64,000 nt of DNA from Atopsyche davidsoni (GCA_022113835.1 JAILWY010000021.1:9734001-9798000); one strand, 5' to 3'; counted from the stretch's first letter, positions 12,681-26,439 are shown. Numbers and translations are program-made. Notes: generated from the sequence alone by a model not told the origin.

Positions 12681-12817
12681 AGCGTCGGACTTCATCTGAC
12701 ACTAACAAGTAACAAAACATCAAACAAAACAAGACCGAAGCATAAGTATATATTCAAAGTTAATAAAAACAGTGGAAGGGTATATTTTGACAACGTAGTT
12801 AAAAGATAATTTATTAT

Positions 12818-12878
12818 ATGGATAAATATAATACAAACACACCGACGAAAAACGATAATTCAAACTCATATTTCAAGG
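12818..12878 (+). CDS. Possible first coding exon (20 codons), unknown protein
   Basis: An ATG at 12818 opens a frame reading MDKYNTNTPTKNDNSNSYFK, followed by G plus the consensus donor GTAAGT at 12879. The peptide is polar, Asn/Thr/Lys-rich and typical of a disordered N-terminus. Upstream (about 12690-12817) is less AT-biased and could be a 5' untranslated region. If real, the exon ends in phase 1. I do not recognise the protein and see no following exon. Short AT-rich frames with a donor arise by chance, so this is a hypothesis. Confidence 0.25.
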
Positions 12879-12889
12879 GTAAGTTTTTG

Positions 12890-15800
12890 CTACAAGTTTT
12901 GTTTTTGCTCAAATTTAGTCGAAATATTAATTCATTCATCCATTTATTTATGTATTCATTCGGATGAAGTGATTATTGAGAATAATCGTTCAAACCCACC
13001 ATGATTAAAAATATACACACGGATATTTATTTGTTATTGGTTAATCAACCAGTGTTTATTAAATGTATATTGCTATCGGGGAAATTATTGAATTATTGTG
13101 TGAGGATAATTCAATTTGTTTATAAATATTTTATTCCCATTCTGATACGTAAAGTGCATTTACAATACATAAATTGAGACAGATCACTCCTGCAGCTAGC
13201 ATGGGAATGCAATTTTCTTGGTTTCCGAGAACCTCTCTTAGATGTTGGTTTACTTCTCGCCAGGCACTTCCCAGCAATCAATCATAGTAGTTTAGCATTA
13301 AAATACTTGTATGTATTCAGTAAAAGGAATTAATCTTCTTTTTGAAGTGGCAATGGAATATATTAAATTATGTGAATTATGTTGGCATAACTTGCTAACG
13401 TTTATGTCATATGTTTTGTAAGATATTCAATTTAAACAGCAATTAAGGAGTAGTTCTGGGACTATGATTATTGTAAAATTACACTCAAAAAATTGACGTT
13501 AATTTCATCATTTTTTTTTTGAGTTTTGGTCAATAGTTATAAAATTAAAATATTACGATTAGCTGTTTAATAAGAACATTGGAGAAATAAATAAAACGCC
13601 TAAAGTAAACAAAAATATCATAATTTATATGTGATATTTGGATAACAATGATTAAAATTAACAATAGGGAATTTAAAAAATAAATATTATATAACTGATG
13701 ATTTTTAAATTCTAGTAACCTTGTCATGAATATTATATAAAAAGCGAAAATCATATTCTACTAGTGTCGTATTTTTATGAATATTTTGTATTATGCAAGC
13801 AAAAAATTTCTAGTTTATAATACTATCAACAAAACCACTATCTATAAAAACATTTATATGTGCATTTAAAAGCGATTTATTAGAACGACGCCTGTTATAA
13901 ATCAATTTTTTTACATTAATCAGAAAAATTATAAGATTTTAACAATGAATTAATAAATCACACTATTTAAATTTTTAATTTTAAATGGGTACACGTAAAT
14001 TCTTCAGTGCTAGTAAAATCTATCAAATCCATACTGTGTGACTAAGTAGATAGAAAAAAAAACTGCTAAATATCATATGCTAAATATCATATACACAATA
14101 AGCATCTGGCCAACCGGTTATAGTTTCAGTTTAACATTTCTGAGCAATCACCAAGTCACTGGAGATCAATTTTGAAAAGCTGCGAGTTGGTGAAAGTCTG
14201 GTGTACAACCCAACAGGCACGTTGGCTTTTTTGACCTCTCTGTCGAGAGTTCAATTGAATCAATCACGGAGCCTGTGTTTCCTTAGTGATATTTGTGAAA
14301 CTAGAGTGCTTTTATTAAACAAGACGTTTCTATTTTACAAGACCTGAAACTTAACAAGCGATCGTGAGGTTATAGAAGGCGGTTTTCTTATATATTTTAT
14401 TTTTTGCTCCATGATCTGTCTTAATTGTATTTCTTTGATTAGAATGTTCAATGCAGGAAGCTATTAAACTAATGTACATTATTTTACAATTATTAAATAC
14501 CGTATTTAATAATTTAATGTAATACCCATATGCAACAATAATATACTGTATATAATAAACATTATTAAAAACTTTTTTAAATTTCTAAGAAAAAGCGCAT
14601 AGTCTTAATAATTAAAAAATGAAATGTTATTTTTTTCTAGCCATACTTTGATGTAAATAAAATATAAAGACCTTTTATCTAAATGCTCACTAAGAAAACG
14701 CTATTGTACATATTATGAAAAAAATTATTCCATCTGTGCTCCTTATGATTTTTACTTTTTTTGATCATATTAAAATATTCGTATTTCTCTTTTGTGTTAT
14801 TTTTACTTTTATGGATAATCCATCTCCTTTATATTGCCTGAAATATTTATATTAAACCGCCTTAGTGTCCAGAAACGTATCTAAACTGATAGCTGCAATT
14901 TGACTGTTTTTTTTTACTACACACTAGCTTGTCTTTCGCCTTTACAGAACAGTTTTTTTAGAGACTTATTGTGATTTTCTGAACTCGGTTGTCTCCCGCT
15001 CGCGGACTAAATTGTAGCAGAAAACACATAAACGGTCTCGCTCTCAGAGAAGTACGAAATAACGCAATCGCCCGGCCTGGCCAGCCGCAGTGCATTTTGT
15101 TGTACTTTGCCAATAATTGCAACGCGAACCGAGAAATACACTTCCATCGTGCAACCGTAATCCCTCGATAATATCACCGTCCAAACGTCACATTCCGAGC
15201 GAGGCGTACCTGAGCGCCGCGGAGCCGCGAGACGTGGGAATGGGCGCCGATGGCCGATACGTTCACCGCAGGATTCTTATACCAGAGCTCTGATAGATTT
15301 AAAATGGAAACCTTTACAATTTATACTGTTTTATTCCCATAGTAAAAGTACAGTAATAAAACATTTATACTGGGTGATTCGCACCTGGACACATACAATA
15401 AATATATATTTTTATAAAAACTGTTTATTGTAATATTACTATAGCACCGTAAAAGTCACTAAGTGATTTATTAAAATTACATTTTTTTATTGTACTGTAA
15501 AATAGCAGAAGTACGCAATTTTCCATGTATTTATTAATAATGAAAAATGGATTAGAAAGTCGGTAAACACTATGCCTATCTATTTTTTGTTGATTGCCTA
15601 CCGATTTTGACATATATCATCACCTAACTGTTCAAACATTGCATCATATCGGAACCGCGAGGTTTAATTACTCGACATTCCAGCATCCGTGACCACTCAG
15701 CCTCTTTATTGCTCGCCACTCTAGCCAATTTAATTATTCGAAATGGGCGTTCCGTTACGGACTAACAGCGGCGAACAGCAGAGAACATATTAATTTTCTT

Positions 15801-15950
15801 TGCATGCCTTCTATGTTCGCAGTACGTGCTCCCATACGGTGGGAGTCCACAAAAAAAAATACACTCTAGCGTATATATTTATAATTAATACAACACGCCT
15901 GCAGCATCTCACCAGTTGCATTTTTTGAGCTTATGTTAGAACATGCGATT
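12890..15950. other. AT-rich noncoding stretch with a GC-rich islet
   Basis: No supportable gene. Frames such as 13545-13754 (reverse) are AT-driven. A GC-rich islet lies at about 15170-15260. Short repeated pieces (ATGCTAAATATCATATGCTAAATATCAT near 14080, taken as two units) are present. Confidence 0.55.
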
Positions 15951-15956
15951 TATTGA

Positions 15957-16765
15957 TTCGAAGATGAAGAATTAGAGGCATTGCTCGATAAAGACTCGTG
16001 TAAAACGCAAACAGAACTCGCAGAATCATTGGGAGTTGATCGAGCAAAAATTTCAAGACACTTAAAAGCATTGGGAATGATTCAAAAGCAAGGAAATTGG
16101 GTGCAACATGAATTGAAGCCGGGAGACGTCGAAAGGGGATTTTGCATTTCAGAAATGCAAGCAGCATTTCCGAAATGCTACTTGCATTTCGGAAAGAAGC
16201 CACAAAAAGAAGTCATTTTTGCATCGTATCATCACTGGTGATGAAAAATGGATTCGCTACGACAATCTGAAGCGTAAAAAATCATGGGGTAAGCCCGGAC
16301 ATGCATCAACATCGACGGCCAGGCCAAATATTCATGGCGCCAAGGTAATGCTGTGCATCAGAAGGGTGTCATCCACTATGAGCTGCTGAAACCAGGCCAA
16401 ACTATCGCGGGCGAGTTCTACAGACAACAATTGATGTGTTTGAAGCGAGCATTCGCAGAAAAACGCCGAGTCTGTAATTTTCCATCATGGCAATGCTCGA
16501 CCACATTTTGCTTAATTGGTTAAAACCTATAGGGAAAACAGTGGATGGGAAGTTCTGCTTCACCCGCCTTATAGCCAAGACTTTGCCCCTTCCGACTACC
16601 ACCAGTGCTCTTTCTGAAATACGCTTCACTTCTAAACAGGGTATCAAAAATTGGCTTGATTCTTTCTTGGCTTCAAAAGACGAACAGTTCTTTTGGGATG
16701 GAATCCATAATTTGCCCGAAAGATGGGAAAAAATAGCGGCCAGCGATGGACAATACTTTGAATAG
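15957..16765 (+). pseudogene. Decayed mariner transposase
   Basis: Pieces in shifting frames reconstruct the order of a mariner transposase. An N-terminal helix-turn-helix segment begins near 15957 (LEALLDKD, TELAESLGVDRAKISRHLKA, GMIQKQGNWV, HELKP). Then come the GDEKWIRYDN and SWGKPGHAS segment (about 16235-16310), GVIHYELLKPGQTIAGEFYR (from 16366), the NARPH region (about 16487-16510), PPYS..FAPSDYH (about 16560-16600) and the end DEQFFWDGIHNLPERWEKI...GQYFE then stop at 16765. At least three frame changes break it. The catalytic HDN triplet before ARPH reads HGN, so the second Asp is lost. The N-terminal part of the helix-turn-helix region is missing and I could not define terminal repeats. 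It is a dead copy of the common animal mariner group. Confidence 0.9.
16144..16195. repeat. Triplicated mini-palindrome inside the mariner remnant
   Basis: GCATTTCAGAAATGC, GCATTTCCGAAATGC and GCATTTCGGAAA follow one another within about 50 bases. Each is a palindrome around one varying base. They lie where the transposase frame is first disrupted, so local duplication of one hairpin probably caused a frameshift. Confidence 0.6.
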
Positions 16766-16779
16766 AATTAATTAATGCA

Positions 16780-17660
16780 CACACCGTATATAAAAGAAGT
16801 ATTAGTAGATTCACGCTGTATATATTTTCGAGGTTAAGTGGCAACATTTGCAACTGCCACTACGGGCTAGATGTAATGCATGTGCCGCGCTAACTGCCGG
16901 CAACGGTACTTCGCATCGCGTTCCTCTCCATCGTTACTCCTTCCATCACGAAGACTTCCCGCAGCGCAGGGAAGTGCCAGCGGCTGCTCTGCTGACCTGG
17001 AGTTCCTCCGCGACTCCTCAACCGGCCCGGCGATGATAAATGGTGCTCCGGTCAATCCGCCTGATTGATTCGAGGGGCAGAGATATTTTCAATAGAGATA
17101 TCAGAGTGTTTCGTTATTGTTTTGCTTGCGTTCGATACGGATGATGTATGCTCTGTGAAACGCATTATTATTTCGAAGACTGCCGGCTCCTCGGCGGATG
17201 TGTGCTGACCGGCAGACGATAAATTACTTTTGAAACCAATAGGCGTTTATTTCAACTTTTAATTAAACACGAATAAACTATTGCTCGCTGCGGAACATCG
17301 ATTAAGGCGCAGAACGAAATACACAGATTATAAATATTTGTAACACTTCTTATTTTGATTTTACTCATTGGGCTCGTGAAAGTAAAAATTGATAAAAAAA
17401 GGCCTTCATGATTTTGTGACAGATTTTATCTAGAGCATTAAAGTCAAATAGTAACAAGCAGTTTGGTGGAGCAATGAAAATGATTCACAAAGATATTTTA
17501 TTTCCATGAAACATTTGGAAAACAAACAAAAAATATGCCTACCTCAAAATATTATTTTACTATATGAGTGAATCATGTTCTAAGTGCGTTATTACTAAAT
17601 AATCAATACTATTTATCATTTAATGGAACGTGTATATAAAACAAGTATTATCGGGAATAG
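16780..17660. other. Noncoding stretch with a GC-rich islet at 16855-17050
   Basis: The islet is open on both strands in several frames, which gives no directional support for a gene. The remainder is AT-rich with no recognised element. Confidence 0.5.
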
Positions 17661-17671
17661 TTGTATCAGAG

Positions 17672-17730
17672 CAGGGATGCACAAACTTTTATCCTCTACG
17701 GGCGACCTGTTCTACAAACATCAAAAATTA
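17672..17730 (+). mobile_element. hAT-like terminal fragment
   Basis: CAGGGATGCACAAACTTTTA followed by CTCTACGGGCGACCTG has the shape of a hAT terminus (CAGGG, CAAACTTTT, then a GGGC-C block). No matching right end or 8-bp target duplication was found within the next 1 kb, so only the terminus is called. Confidence 0.4.
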
Positions 17731-17739
17731 GCAATTTAA

Positions 17740-18325
17740 TGCCAAAAATAAGTTTAAATTAATAGTACACATGTACATATTGAATATCAAATTAATCAAA
17801 GTATTTAGTTAATGCGGGACGGGCATCAGAGATGTGTGCACATCAGACAGACAGGCGGGCGACTAGGCGAATAGTTACGCGGTCGCTTCTCTGTAATAGA
17901 GCGGTTGAAAAGTAGCTGCTTCTTCTAGGCGACAGAGACGAATAGAGCTGTTTCGAATTTCACCCACGACCAGCACGTAAGCAGTTAGTCCACCTAACAA
18001 ACCGTCCCAACAGCACGAGGTCGTGGCCTCCCCAGCCGCACGCACGCCCGGAATTACACTTTGCCGTGAACAACATTTTATATCGGGCCTCGCTATGAAT
18101 TTGCGATGGACCGCCGAATGCCGCAGTGTTCCTGCCACGAAGATTCTGAATTCTTTATTGCAGTTTTCGTATTTTACGACAGCTGTTTGGCAACGGGAGG
18201 TGATATTTTGAGACCGGCGTAGTGCTGTATACGTACACTGAGGTTTTAAGGCGTACCCTACATATATATCTAACAATAATGTCCTAATACCTTTCAATCG
18301 ATTTCCGATGATGTATAATACTCAG
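17740..18325. other. Noncoding stretch with a GC-richer block
   Basis: A 140-codon reverse frame (17875-18297) covers a GC-richer block. The predicted peptide has no motif, repeat or membrane segment I recognise and no paralogue in the window. Not accepted as a gene. Confidence 0.45.
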
Positions 18326-18331
18326 CTACTC

Positions 18332-18423
18332 AAATACTTGAGTGATTTTCCACATGTTCGCCAACTTTTCACGTTGGCATTATCAAACAGTCAAATGACA
18401 TGTGGAAAATCACTCAAGTATTT
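18332..18423 (-). repeat. Fold-back repeat: 26-bp perfect arms around a TTGATAA hairpin core
   Basis: AAATACTTGAGTGATTTTCC... (18332-18357) and its exact reverse complement (18398-18423) enclose 40 bases. On the reverse strand the loop reads TTTGATAAT, GCCAAC, a short loop, GTTGGC, GAA, the same core as at 5411-5445 and 32852-32882. The right arm plus flank (CATGTGGAAAATCACTCAAG) is shared with 5466-5485. This is the cleanest core-between-arms copy of that family. Confidence 0.75.
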
Positions 18424-18439
18424 TACTTAAAAATATTAA

Positions 18440-20820
18440 AACGGAATAGTATGACAAGTATCTCTGTCAAAAATATTGAATTTTTTACTCTATAATTATT
18501 GCATGAAGTAGGCATTTTATAAATTTTGATTATATCATAGTAATAACAAATCATTTGATCTTCTGTTCTGTCCAATTATTAAGTTCTTATAATCTGAGAC
18601 TCTTGGTTGATTGCTAATACGCAATAAACGCGTTGCATTTATATGTTTTTTGCAGGGTGTCTAGTTTTTTGTTTAACTCACATTAAACGTTTCGTTTTTT
18701 TTATCGTTTTCAATTCAAGGTACATAATTTAAGGGGATTTGCAAAGATTCAAATGCTCGATGTTATTGAATCTCACCGTCTAAAGTAGAATTACAATTTA
18801 AAGCGGCGTTGTGTTGTAATATATTCCAATGTCACTGTGAATGAAATAAATTGTACGTTTTCTCGTAAGTTGATAGAAGTTACTCCTCGGAGTTCACTTC
18901 ATTTCGCGTTAAATTGCGTTCCTCCTGAGGTATTTCCAACGTTGTCGTTTTAAATTTGCTTTGTATTTTGAAGAAATGCTCCCAGCCGTACGTTATCGGG
19001 CCGTACCCACCCGGTGACACTTTCCCGATATCTCATTCGGAAGGATTTAAGACTGACGTGATCTGTATTGTAATATAAATCTGGGAAAGAAATTTCCCAT
19101 CGCTTTCACGGCGCCATGTCTCTCGCTTGGTATAATGAAGAAAACGCGATATGTTTAAATATACATTAGTACAATTAAGGCACTACGATTGACGTGTACG
19201 CTTTGGAATTTATGCGGTGTATATTTCGATAGTAAATTGAAAATGTCGTTTGTTCAGCCAGAAATCCCACAAAACACGGTATCTTGTCTGTAACTACGCT
19301 GAATGTTATTTGATAGTTCAGAAAATTGTGCGAATAGCAAGACATATTTGAGATATTTACGTTTTCATTTTTTTAAATAGATCCCTCATTATTTCAAAAT
19401 CGCACCTATATTTTAATATTATTTAATTTATATCATATTAAGATTTGTGCCTGCAATGTTGTCATAAAATTTCCGACGCGTACATATAAAATAAACGAAT
19501 GAATTTAAAGCAGGCATCATGGTGGTTATTTATATTCTTTTAATAGGATATTTATTTCTCTCATTTCACCATAATATTATAAGACTAAATTCATTTGCTT
19601 TTTATGTAAATATTAAAATAAATATATACGACAAAACCTGCGCGGTTCAAACTCCCCAGGTTTTGATCGAACCATAAATTGATTCAAATTATTCGGTGCA
19701 GTCACATTAGTTCCCGAAATATGAATAATTTTTTAAATATAATCCCGTAGTCGTAAACATGGCATGTCAACTGATTATAATTAATGATTTATCTATAAAA
19801 TTGTGATTTACGATCGTCTGGCTGCTAAGCTCTGGCTCGACGATGTAGCTGTTAGGAAATAGGTGTAGTGTTTTTTTCTCTGCTACAGCACTATGGGAGC
19901 AGGGCTAGCACAGAACAGCTGCTTTCACGTACTCCTGGAGTCCTCGAACACAGACAGGGATAATGGTCACGTCTAAACAGACATTGCTAAGGTGCATTCG
20001 ACATTACAAATGTCGTTTTCAAAGATTCACAGTCTAGACTAGACACTAGCGATGGGTAAAATCGAGTGATTTTTACTACCGAATAAATCATACATCACAA
20101 TTATTTAACCTAGTGTTTTATCACTGTATTCAGATTATGTTTATTGCTGATTATGAAAAATCAAATCATGTAGCTCAATACTGAATTTTATCCTTGATTC
20201 TATCAACATAATTTATGAACAAACAAAATATTGAGCCCTTAAAACATCTGAAATTTTTAGACAGTAACAGGGGTCTTCGTATATTTTTAATGTTCCTCCG
20301 TCTAGAGTAGTGACACAAAGGAAAAACAAGTATTACTGCGGTACGTTCTAAAGCCTGACATGAATATGCATGAGCTCCTATGAAGCCATCGGCGTTTTTA
20401 TCGGCTTCCTAGTAATGACAATCGTGGTCAGTCATTGTCAGCCGGGCCTGCCCGTGATTATTCCGGGATAATTTTAATTGCCCATCTTGATATATGACCG
20501 CGGGTTTTACAACCGGCGCACACTGTGCCAGCAGCGGGTGGTTACTAAACAAAATATATTTTTAATAATAAATAAAACCGATTGGTGCACAGATACGATA
20601 TTATCATTAAAATTGAATTTAAGGTGCAGTGTCTTCATAAAACATGATAGTTATTATTAGTTACCAAATTTTGTTTTAAAGTTTTATTGAATAAAAAAAT
20701 TGTTGCATTCAATTATTTTGAACAGTCACGTTTCATTTTCGGATTCATTTAGTAAAATATACATAAAATTTTTAATGTTTAAAAAATATGTACGTAGAAA
20801 CTTTAAATGACTGTTATTAC
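18440..20820. other. AT-rich noncoding stretch
   Basis: No supportable gene or clear repeat. Small GC-richer patches occur near 18990-19110 and 19810-19960 without splice-bounded frames. Confidence 0.55.
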
Positions 20821-20830
20821 ATTATATATA

Positions 20831-21290
20831 CAGGGTTAGGCAGGGAGGTATGGATGATTTGAACGGGAGGTGGGGATAACCTTGGTGGATACAGAGTGGG
20901 GGTATCTTCTCCTCAGGAGATTTTTGTAATGGCAACATCTATGTTATAATTAATGGAACTGGTATTTATTTTGTAATACTCCATTTTATAACAATAAAAT
21001 AAAACCAAATGGTTTTGGAGACTACGTTTAATTTTGCTTATAGCGAGAGCTCTTTCGCCGAACACGGCATCTTCAAGACTTGAAGTCTTGAAGATGCCGT
21101 GTTCGGCGAAAGAGCTCTCGCTATAAGCAAAATTAAACGTAGTCTCCAAAACCATTTGGTTTTATTTTATTGTTATCTATGTTATACACTGAAAAAATAA
21201 AATTCAAGTTTCGTAGGAAAATGAGTGTGTAACTATTAATTAAAATCATCCATGCCTACATGCTTAACCCATACCTTCTGCTTTACCCTA
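20831..21290. mobile_element. TIR element hosting a palindrome
   Basis: The left end CAGGGTTAGGCAGGGAGGTA is mirrored by the right end, whose reverse complement reads TAGGGTAAAGCAGAAGGTAT. Both are bordered by TATA. The arms also share GGATGATTT further in. The roughly 460-bp body encodes nothing, so it is best read as a non-autonomous DNA transposon with TA target sites. It is interrupted by the perfect palindrome at 20988-21176. Confidence 0.5.
20988..21176. repeat. Perfect 189-bp palindrome (94-bp arms, 1-base spacer)
   Basis: Reading outward from G21082, all 94 base pairs are complementary, from AAGACTT/AAGTCTT at the centre to ATAACAAT/ATTGTTAT at the ends; symmetry stops exactly at 20987/21177. 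Each arm contains TTGAAGATGCCG, a short loop, CGGCGAAAGAGCTC, a further form of the CTGAAGA-hairpin-GAAA core. The 12-mer ATCTATGTTATA occurs at 20937-20948 and again at 21175-21186, consistent with a target duplication around an insert of about 226 bp. An 80-codon reverse frame across it is a by-product of the symmetry. A sequencing or assembly fold-back artefact is the main alternative. Confidence 0.9.
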
Positions 21291-21299
21291 TATATAAAA

Positions 21300-24200
21300 G
21301 CAGTATTTTTAATAATAAATAAATAAATAATAACTAATTTAAAAAAAAATACTTAATTTTATTCAGTTGCACGTAAAGCCCAGCACACTGTGCTGCGTCT
21401 GTAGAATATTCTGTTAACCGCTTTATAACATGTGAGAGGCTTCTAAGTGTTTTATTACAATTCACATGTTTTACGACGGCGACTGAAACTTGCAGTCCGC
21501 TAATAAAGCGGACGTTAAATTTGTGGCACAGTTGCTACAATATAAAACACGACGGGCTGTACGTACAGTGGCGTTAATGGTGTCCAGTTATATTGGGGTT
21601 TAATTTTAATGATAGTATGACAAAAGGTTATTGATTGTTTATTTTATTGTCACTATTACCTATGCTAATTAGATCCATAAACAACTTGTTTCAGTAAGTG
21701 CACTAAATTCGTACTCAACTATAATAAAACCCTCGTTCAGTTTTCATTACAAGAGATGATACTTCTTGCTACTGTTGTATTATTCATTTTGCATAGCTAA
21801 CTTTGTACCTTTCAATTTAACGTTAACGTGACAAATAAAGATTGATGTGGGTATATATTTGTTTAGACATATCTTTGAATAGTTAGTCTAGGTATTTTTT
21901 ACCTTTAAAAGGTGCGAAAAAAGAAAAATAGTATGTATTGTTTGTTGTAACGCAAGCGTACAAATAAGTGCTCTAAATACGAGGAATTTTGTCAATCACT
22001 GAATTCTAGTTACTTGACGCGTTAGACGTATAAAATTAATGAAAAATACTTCATCCATGAATACGCTTCTGGTATTCTTGTCGAATAAATATTACTGGTA
22101 AACTCAACAATAAAAATACCGAGACAGTAGCTTAGATGGCTGAAAAGTAATATGTCTAATTCGAATCGCCGAGTAGAAGTTTTCATTTTGATAAGTACGT
22201 TTCCGCCCGCAGAGGGCTGCGGCATTGCAAAGATTTCTGAATTACAAATATTAATTTGAGGCTTCGCAGAATTTGCTCTCGCAAATTATTCGCGGATATT
22301 CGCGAAGCCGGATTTTTAATGAATTCGTATTGAAGTATGGATAGCTTGATGAACAAAAAAAATTTCATGGAAGTGGCTTTTCGGTTACCGTTGATATAAA
22401 TGAAATGTTCAATTTTTCACGCACTGACTTCAGTGTATTGAATTTAATCAGAATGTATACGCTATGTAATAAAATATTATAATAATAAGCTAACGGTGTG
22501 AAATAAAATATCAATGCTTATCTACCCGAAATTTAATCTAAATATTATATAAGTCAAAGTGAGCATTTATATATATTACATAAACTTTCAAAGTAGAAAC
22601 AATTATTTGTTAAGTATGTTTAGAACGTTTATTAGAAGAAAGTGGACTTAAGCGTCAAGTTAAATACATGCTAATAATGATGTGAATAACTTGAAACATA
22701 AAATGAATAAATAAATAATATTTTTTTTTTTTTTTACGTATTATAATACATATATTTAAAAAAAGTTAAAATTTGAATTATTCCATTAGTAATATAAATA
22801 AATGGTTTATGCGTTTATATTAAAAATAGTTTTAAAAAGGGTTTCATTTGTGATTTGTTAAAATTCACCAAGTGGTTGACTGAAAATCACATTATAATAA
22901 ATCCGATGGTGTATTTCGAAAGTTTAATTAACAGGCAGTTTTCTCAGGTGGACGTAATTTGAAATTTACGTTAAATTATCTCGACTAACACTCAACAAGT
23001 TCTCAAACTGTTGGTCGCGCTCTCGGGTCAGAAGTTCCCGAAGTTTACCGTCTTGACCAAATTGACCGTCTCTCGAGTAACCCGGAGCGAACAATTTATG
23101 GTCGTACAAAGGCATTTTTACGTTAACTTGGTCTATGCATGCCTTTGTTTGTGCTCTGTGGAAATATAGAGGCGTTTCTACGTACGGCTTCTAACGTTTC
23201 TACGTAATGACATCACACTGTAACGTGAATTAAAGTAAGTAAGTGCTATATACACTGTAGCTAGTACCAGTATAACGGGTTGTATTTACAATTTTAACTT
23301 GGTGAAAAGTTATTTATAGTGTCACGGGTATGCATATAAATGTAAAAAGATGATCATAGGATGTATATAGATAAGACACCAAGTCAAAAAGTAACGATCA
23401 TTTTAGGGTTCGGTCAATTCAGTTTACTCTCTGTTGCTCTGTATGTATAGATGAATTATCATAAAATAAATAAATCAACATCATAAAAATAAATTTTTAT
23501 TTGAAAGAGTGTATCAAGTGTTATCGAGAAATCTCCATGATTCATCATAAATGGAATATAGAAATGGGAAAATAGAATTTAAATTATATGTGACTTGCAA
23601 CGGTAGATGAGGTTTCTGTACAGTTAGACTGAGTCCAAGTAGACGCAAACACGACGGTAATTGGATTTTAAATAATGCATAAAGCAGAAAACAAACACAT
23701 AAAAGGAAGCGAATTCTCACGAAATAAAAAGAGTTAATTAAAAAGAAAAACCCGAAACCTGCGCCGGAAAGTCGTAAAGATTACAGTCACATAAACGTTT
23801 GTTCTCGCCAGCAATGCGACTCGGTGGAGACCTGCGCGGGTGATCCGTCTCAATTATCAATAATTCCACAGATACCCTCGGCAACCGTAGTTTACGGCCC
23901 TTGCAGGTCTCCAGACCACACTCCTCCCTTGGACAATAGGGGAAGAAAAATAAGCGGGCTAGGTCGTGACTCCGTGACCTAGATAGATAGCCCATGCGAT
24001 GTGTATTTTGATAACCTCAGCTTTGAAAATGCGCCGAAAGAATTCAGAAGCTATATTTATATTTTGATTGAAATTTCTATTTATAATTCACGTAATTTGA
24101 AAATAAAAACATATCTTAAACAACATACACCAATCACATAAAAAAACACACACCACTGCAACTCGTTTATAAATAAATGTTTTAAATTAGGTTTTGGCCA

Positions 24201-26250
24201 AAAATAACTCCTTGTTAATTCGTGTAGTATTTTTAGAAGTTCCCATTATGCTAAATGTATATAAGAGCCACCGAAAATAGTGTATTTGAAAAGGATACTG
24301 ATATTTATTAAGTCTTTATAACACTCGATAGGTCATGAAACATATGTTTCTGATAACAAGGGACTTTTTTTGGTATAAGTCAAGCATGGATTCTTAGTAA
24401 AAGTATGTAAAAGATTCTTAGAAAATAATCTGTAAAAACTAATTGGCTTCTTTCAGCTAAAATAAAAGTGAAGCTTGATTACAAGTACCGGATAACGAAA
24501 GCAATATAATGGTTGCCATAACAACTCATTAGAAAGGACAAGCGAGTGATTAGATTGTGAGAAGAGAAAGACTGATTAGTGATTGTTCCCGTTTATCCGG
24601 TTTATTTTGAAATCCTCGATATTAAAACGACAAATATGCAAAATCAATTAGATGTGACATGGTTGCTTTATTTTTTTTCTAATGACATTTGCCTTTCGTG
24701 GGTACTTCGGAGAAATAATTGATAGTAAGCGTTTTTTTATCTTGAATTTAAATCAAAATACTTGAAACGGAGTTTCGCAAGTCAGTTTTGGTTTCTTTTT
24801 CATTTTCAAATAGAGCCTGTAAAATTTATTGTTTTAAATTTGAATCTAACACTAGATGGTATGAAGATTATGTATCAAATGCAGGTATCAGATACTTGGA
24901 AGGTGTTTCACTCGGCTGGTCTCGACTTTTAAATGTACACAGAATTCGAGTCGTGGTCATTAATTATCAGTAATTTATGGAACTCTCGTCTATCTATGAC
25001 ATCGATCGGAAAACTTAGGTGTTTTTGTATGCTTGAAATGTAGCTTATATATTTAGAAATCGTTTATGGAATACCATAGTCACGAAAGTATGAGAAAATT
25101 ACTTCAGTGTAAATCATGACACTTATTTTTATTAATGAAATATATCCGAATACCTAAGAAGCTGCACAAAACGCGACCCATTTAAAAACAAACCATTTAT
25201 GTAGCATATCAAAATATCGTTAAATCAAACCAATACTGAATATTTATACAGTAAATATAATATAGTTGATAATTAACATCGATTAGTTTTTTAAATATTT
25301 TTTTATAAAAGCTTTGTTCTCAAAGTGTTTTTTCAAGTTTATCTTTATTTTCCAAGTGCCAAAGGCTGCTGAGATATGATCAAATTTTTTAAATTATTAC
25401 CCTGAAAGAGTACCTTATCACACTGTCAATGAACGCCCGCATCTGAACGGAGCTAATACTTAAGCCACCAATATTATCATCCAAAATAAATCAGCTAAAT
25501 GGTTCTTGAAATAACTTTATCTTAAAAATAATATCGATTGGCAATAGCATGGCTCTCACCGTACGACCTGGATTCAAAGTACTTATGTAAATATTTCATC
25601 TATTCGATATCTCAATATCTACCTGGACTTGTATCCACCGGGTAGGATATTCCTATATCAGATTGCGGGGATCTTTTCAGAAGCTTTCAAAAGTCTTGTA
25701 GGTTTACCTTATCGTTTGCCGGTGCTGTGGGATCTCTTTCGTATTCTTGAAGTTTTTTTTTTATTTCTATTGATAAATACTTGCATGAAAGCTTGTCAGA
25801 AATAAACATGTCGAGATAAACAAAAACACGATTAGTAAATTTTTTTATAATAAATAAGAATCTACTACCTCATATTAATATAATTTTGAATACTTAATAA
25901 TATTCATAGATGCACGAATACTGTTTTGGTTCAGCTGTATAGACAAGGGAAAACTTTTATATACATTTTGCAGATATTGATCGATCAACGCAAAGAGAAT
26001 CAAAGGTTTAATTCACCAAGAAACTTAAATTTAAAAATAAATTTATGCATCTAAAACAGCTAAGGAATATGAAAACACGTATTGCTTTCATTTGGAAACA
26101 ATTATTATTACTACCTTATTCCTCGATTGGGAGACATCCAAGCTGAAATAATGTAAGCAATGTGTATTTTATAAACCACTCAGAGAAAATAAACGCAAAA
26201 TAAAATAGAGCAATGACGAAAGTTTAATAAGAGACAATTATTAAATTTAA
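21300..26250. other. Long AT-rich stretch without a supportable gene
   Basis: It holds AT-rich low-complexity sequence, a poly-T run near 22720-22735 and a GC-richer patch at about 23750-23990 open on the reverse strand without motifs. A tRNA-like trace lies near 22130-22175 (GCTTAGATGGCTG then AATTCGAATCGCC) but cannot fold as a full tRNA. No element boundaries were found. Confidence 0.5.
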
Positions 26251-26266
26251 TAAATAAATACATCTA

Positions 26267-26428
26267 TTGATAATGATTAAGTACATTGTGATTTGTGTGG
26301 GATTTTTCTAAGAGTTTCTTTAATCAATTTTCAATATTTCAAAAAATGTACTTAATCATTATCAATCAATAAAATCTGTATAGGCAAAATCGTACTTCCT
26401 GTGAGACGGTCTTCACAAAAAAATCAAT
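26267..26428. mobile_element. Fold-back SINE copy with near-perfect target duplication
   Basis: The insert begins with TTGATAATGATTAAGTACAT (26267-26286). Its exact reverse complement lies at 26346-26365, and it ends in the family tail ...GAGACGGTCTTCACAAAAAAATCAATAAT. The left arm also carries GTGATTTGTGTGGGAT, the reverse strand of the SINE's post-B-box segment. AATAAATACATCTA before it (26253-26266) and AATAAATATATCTA after it (26429-26442) differ by one base and look like a target-site duplication. The SINE body is therefore present as two opposed partial copies in one insertion. Confidence 0.6.
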
Positions 26429-26439
26429 AATAAATATAT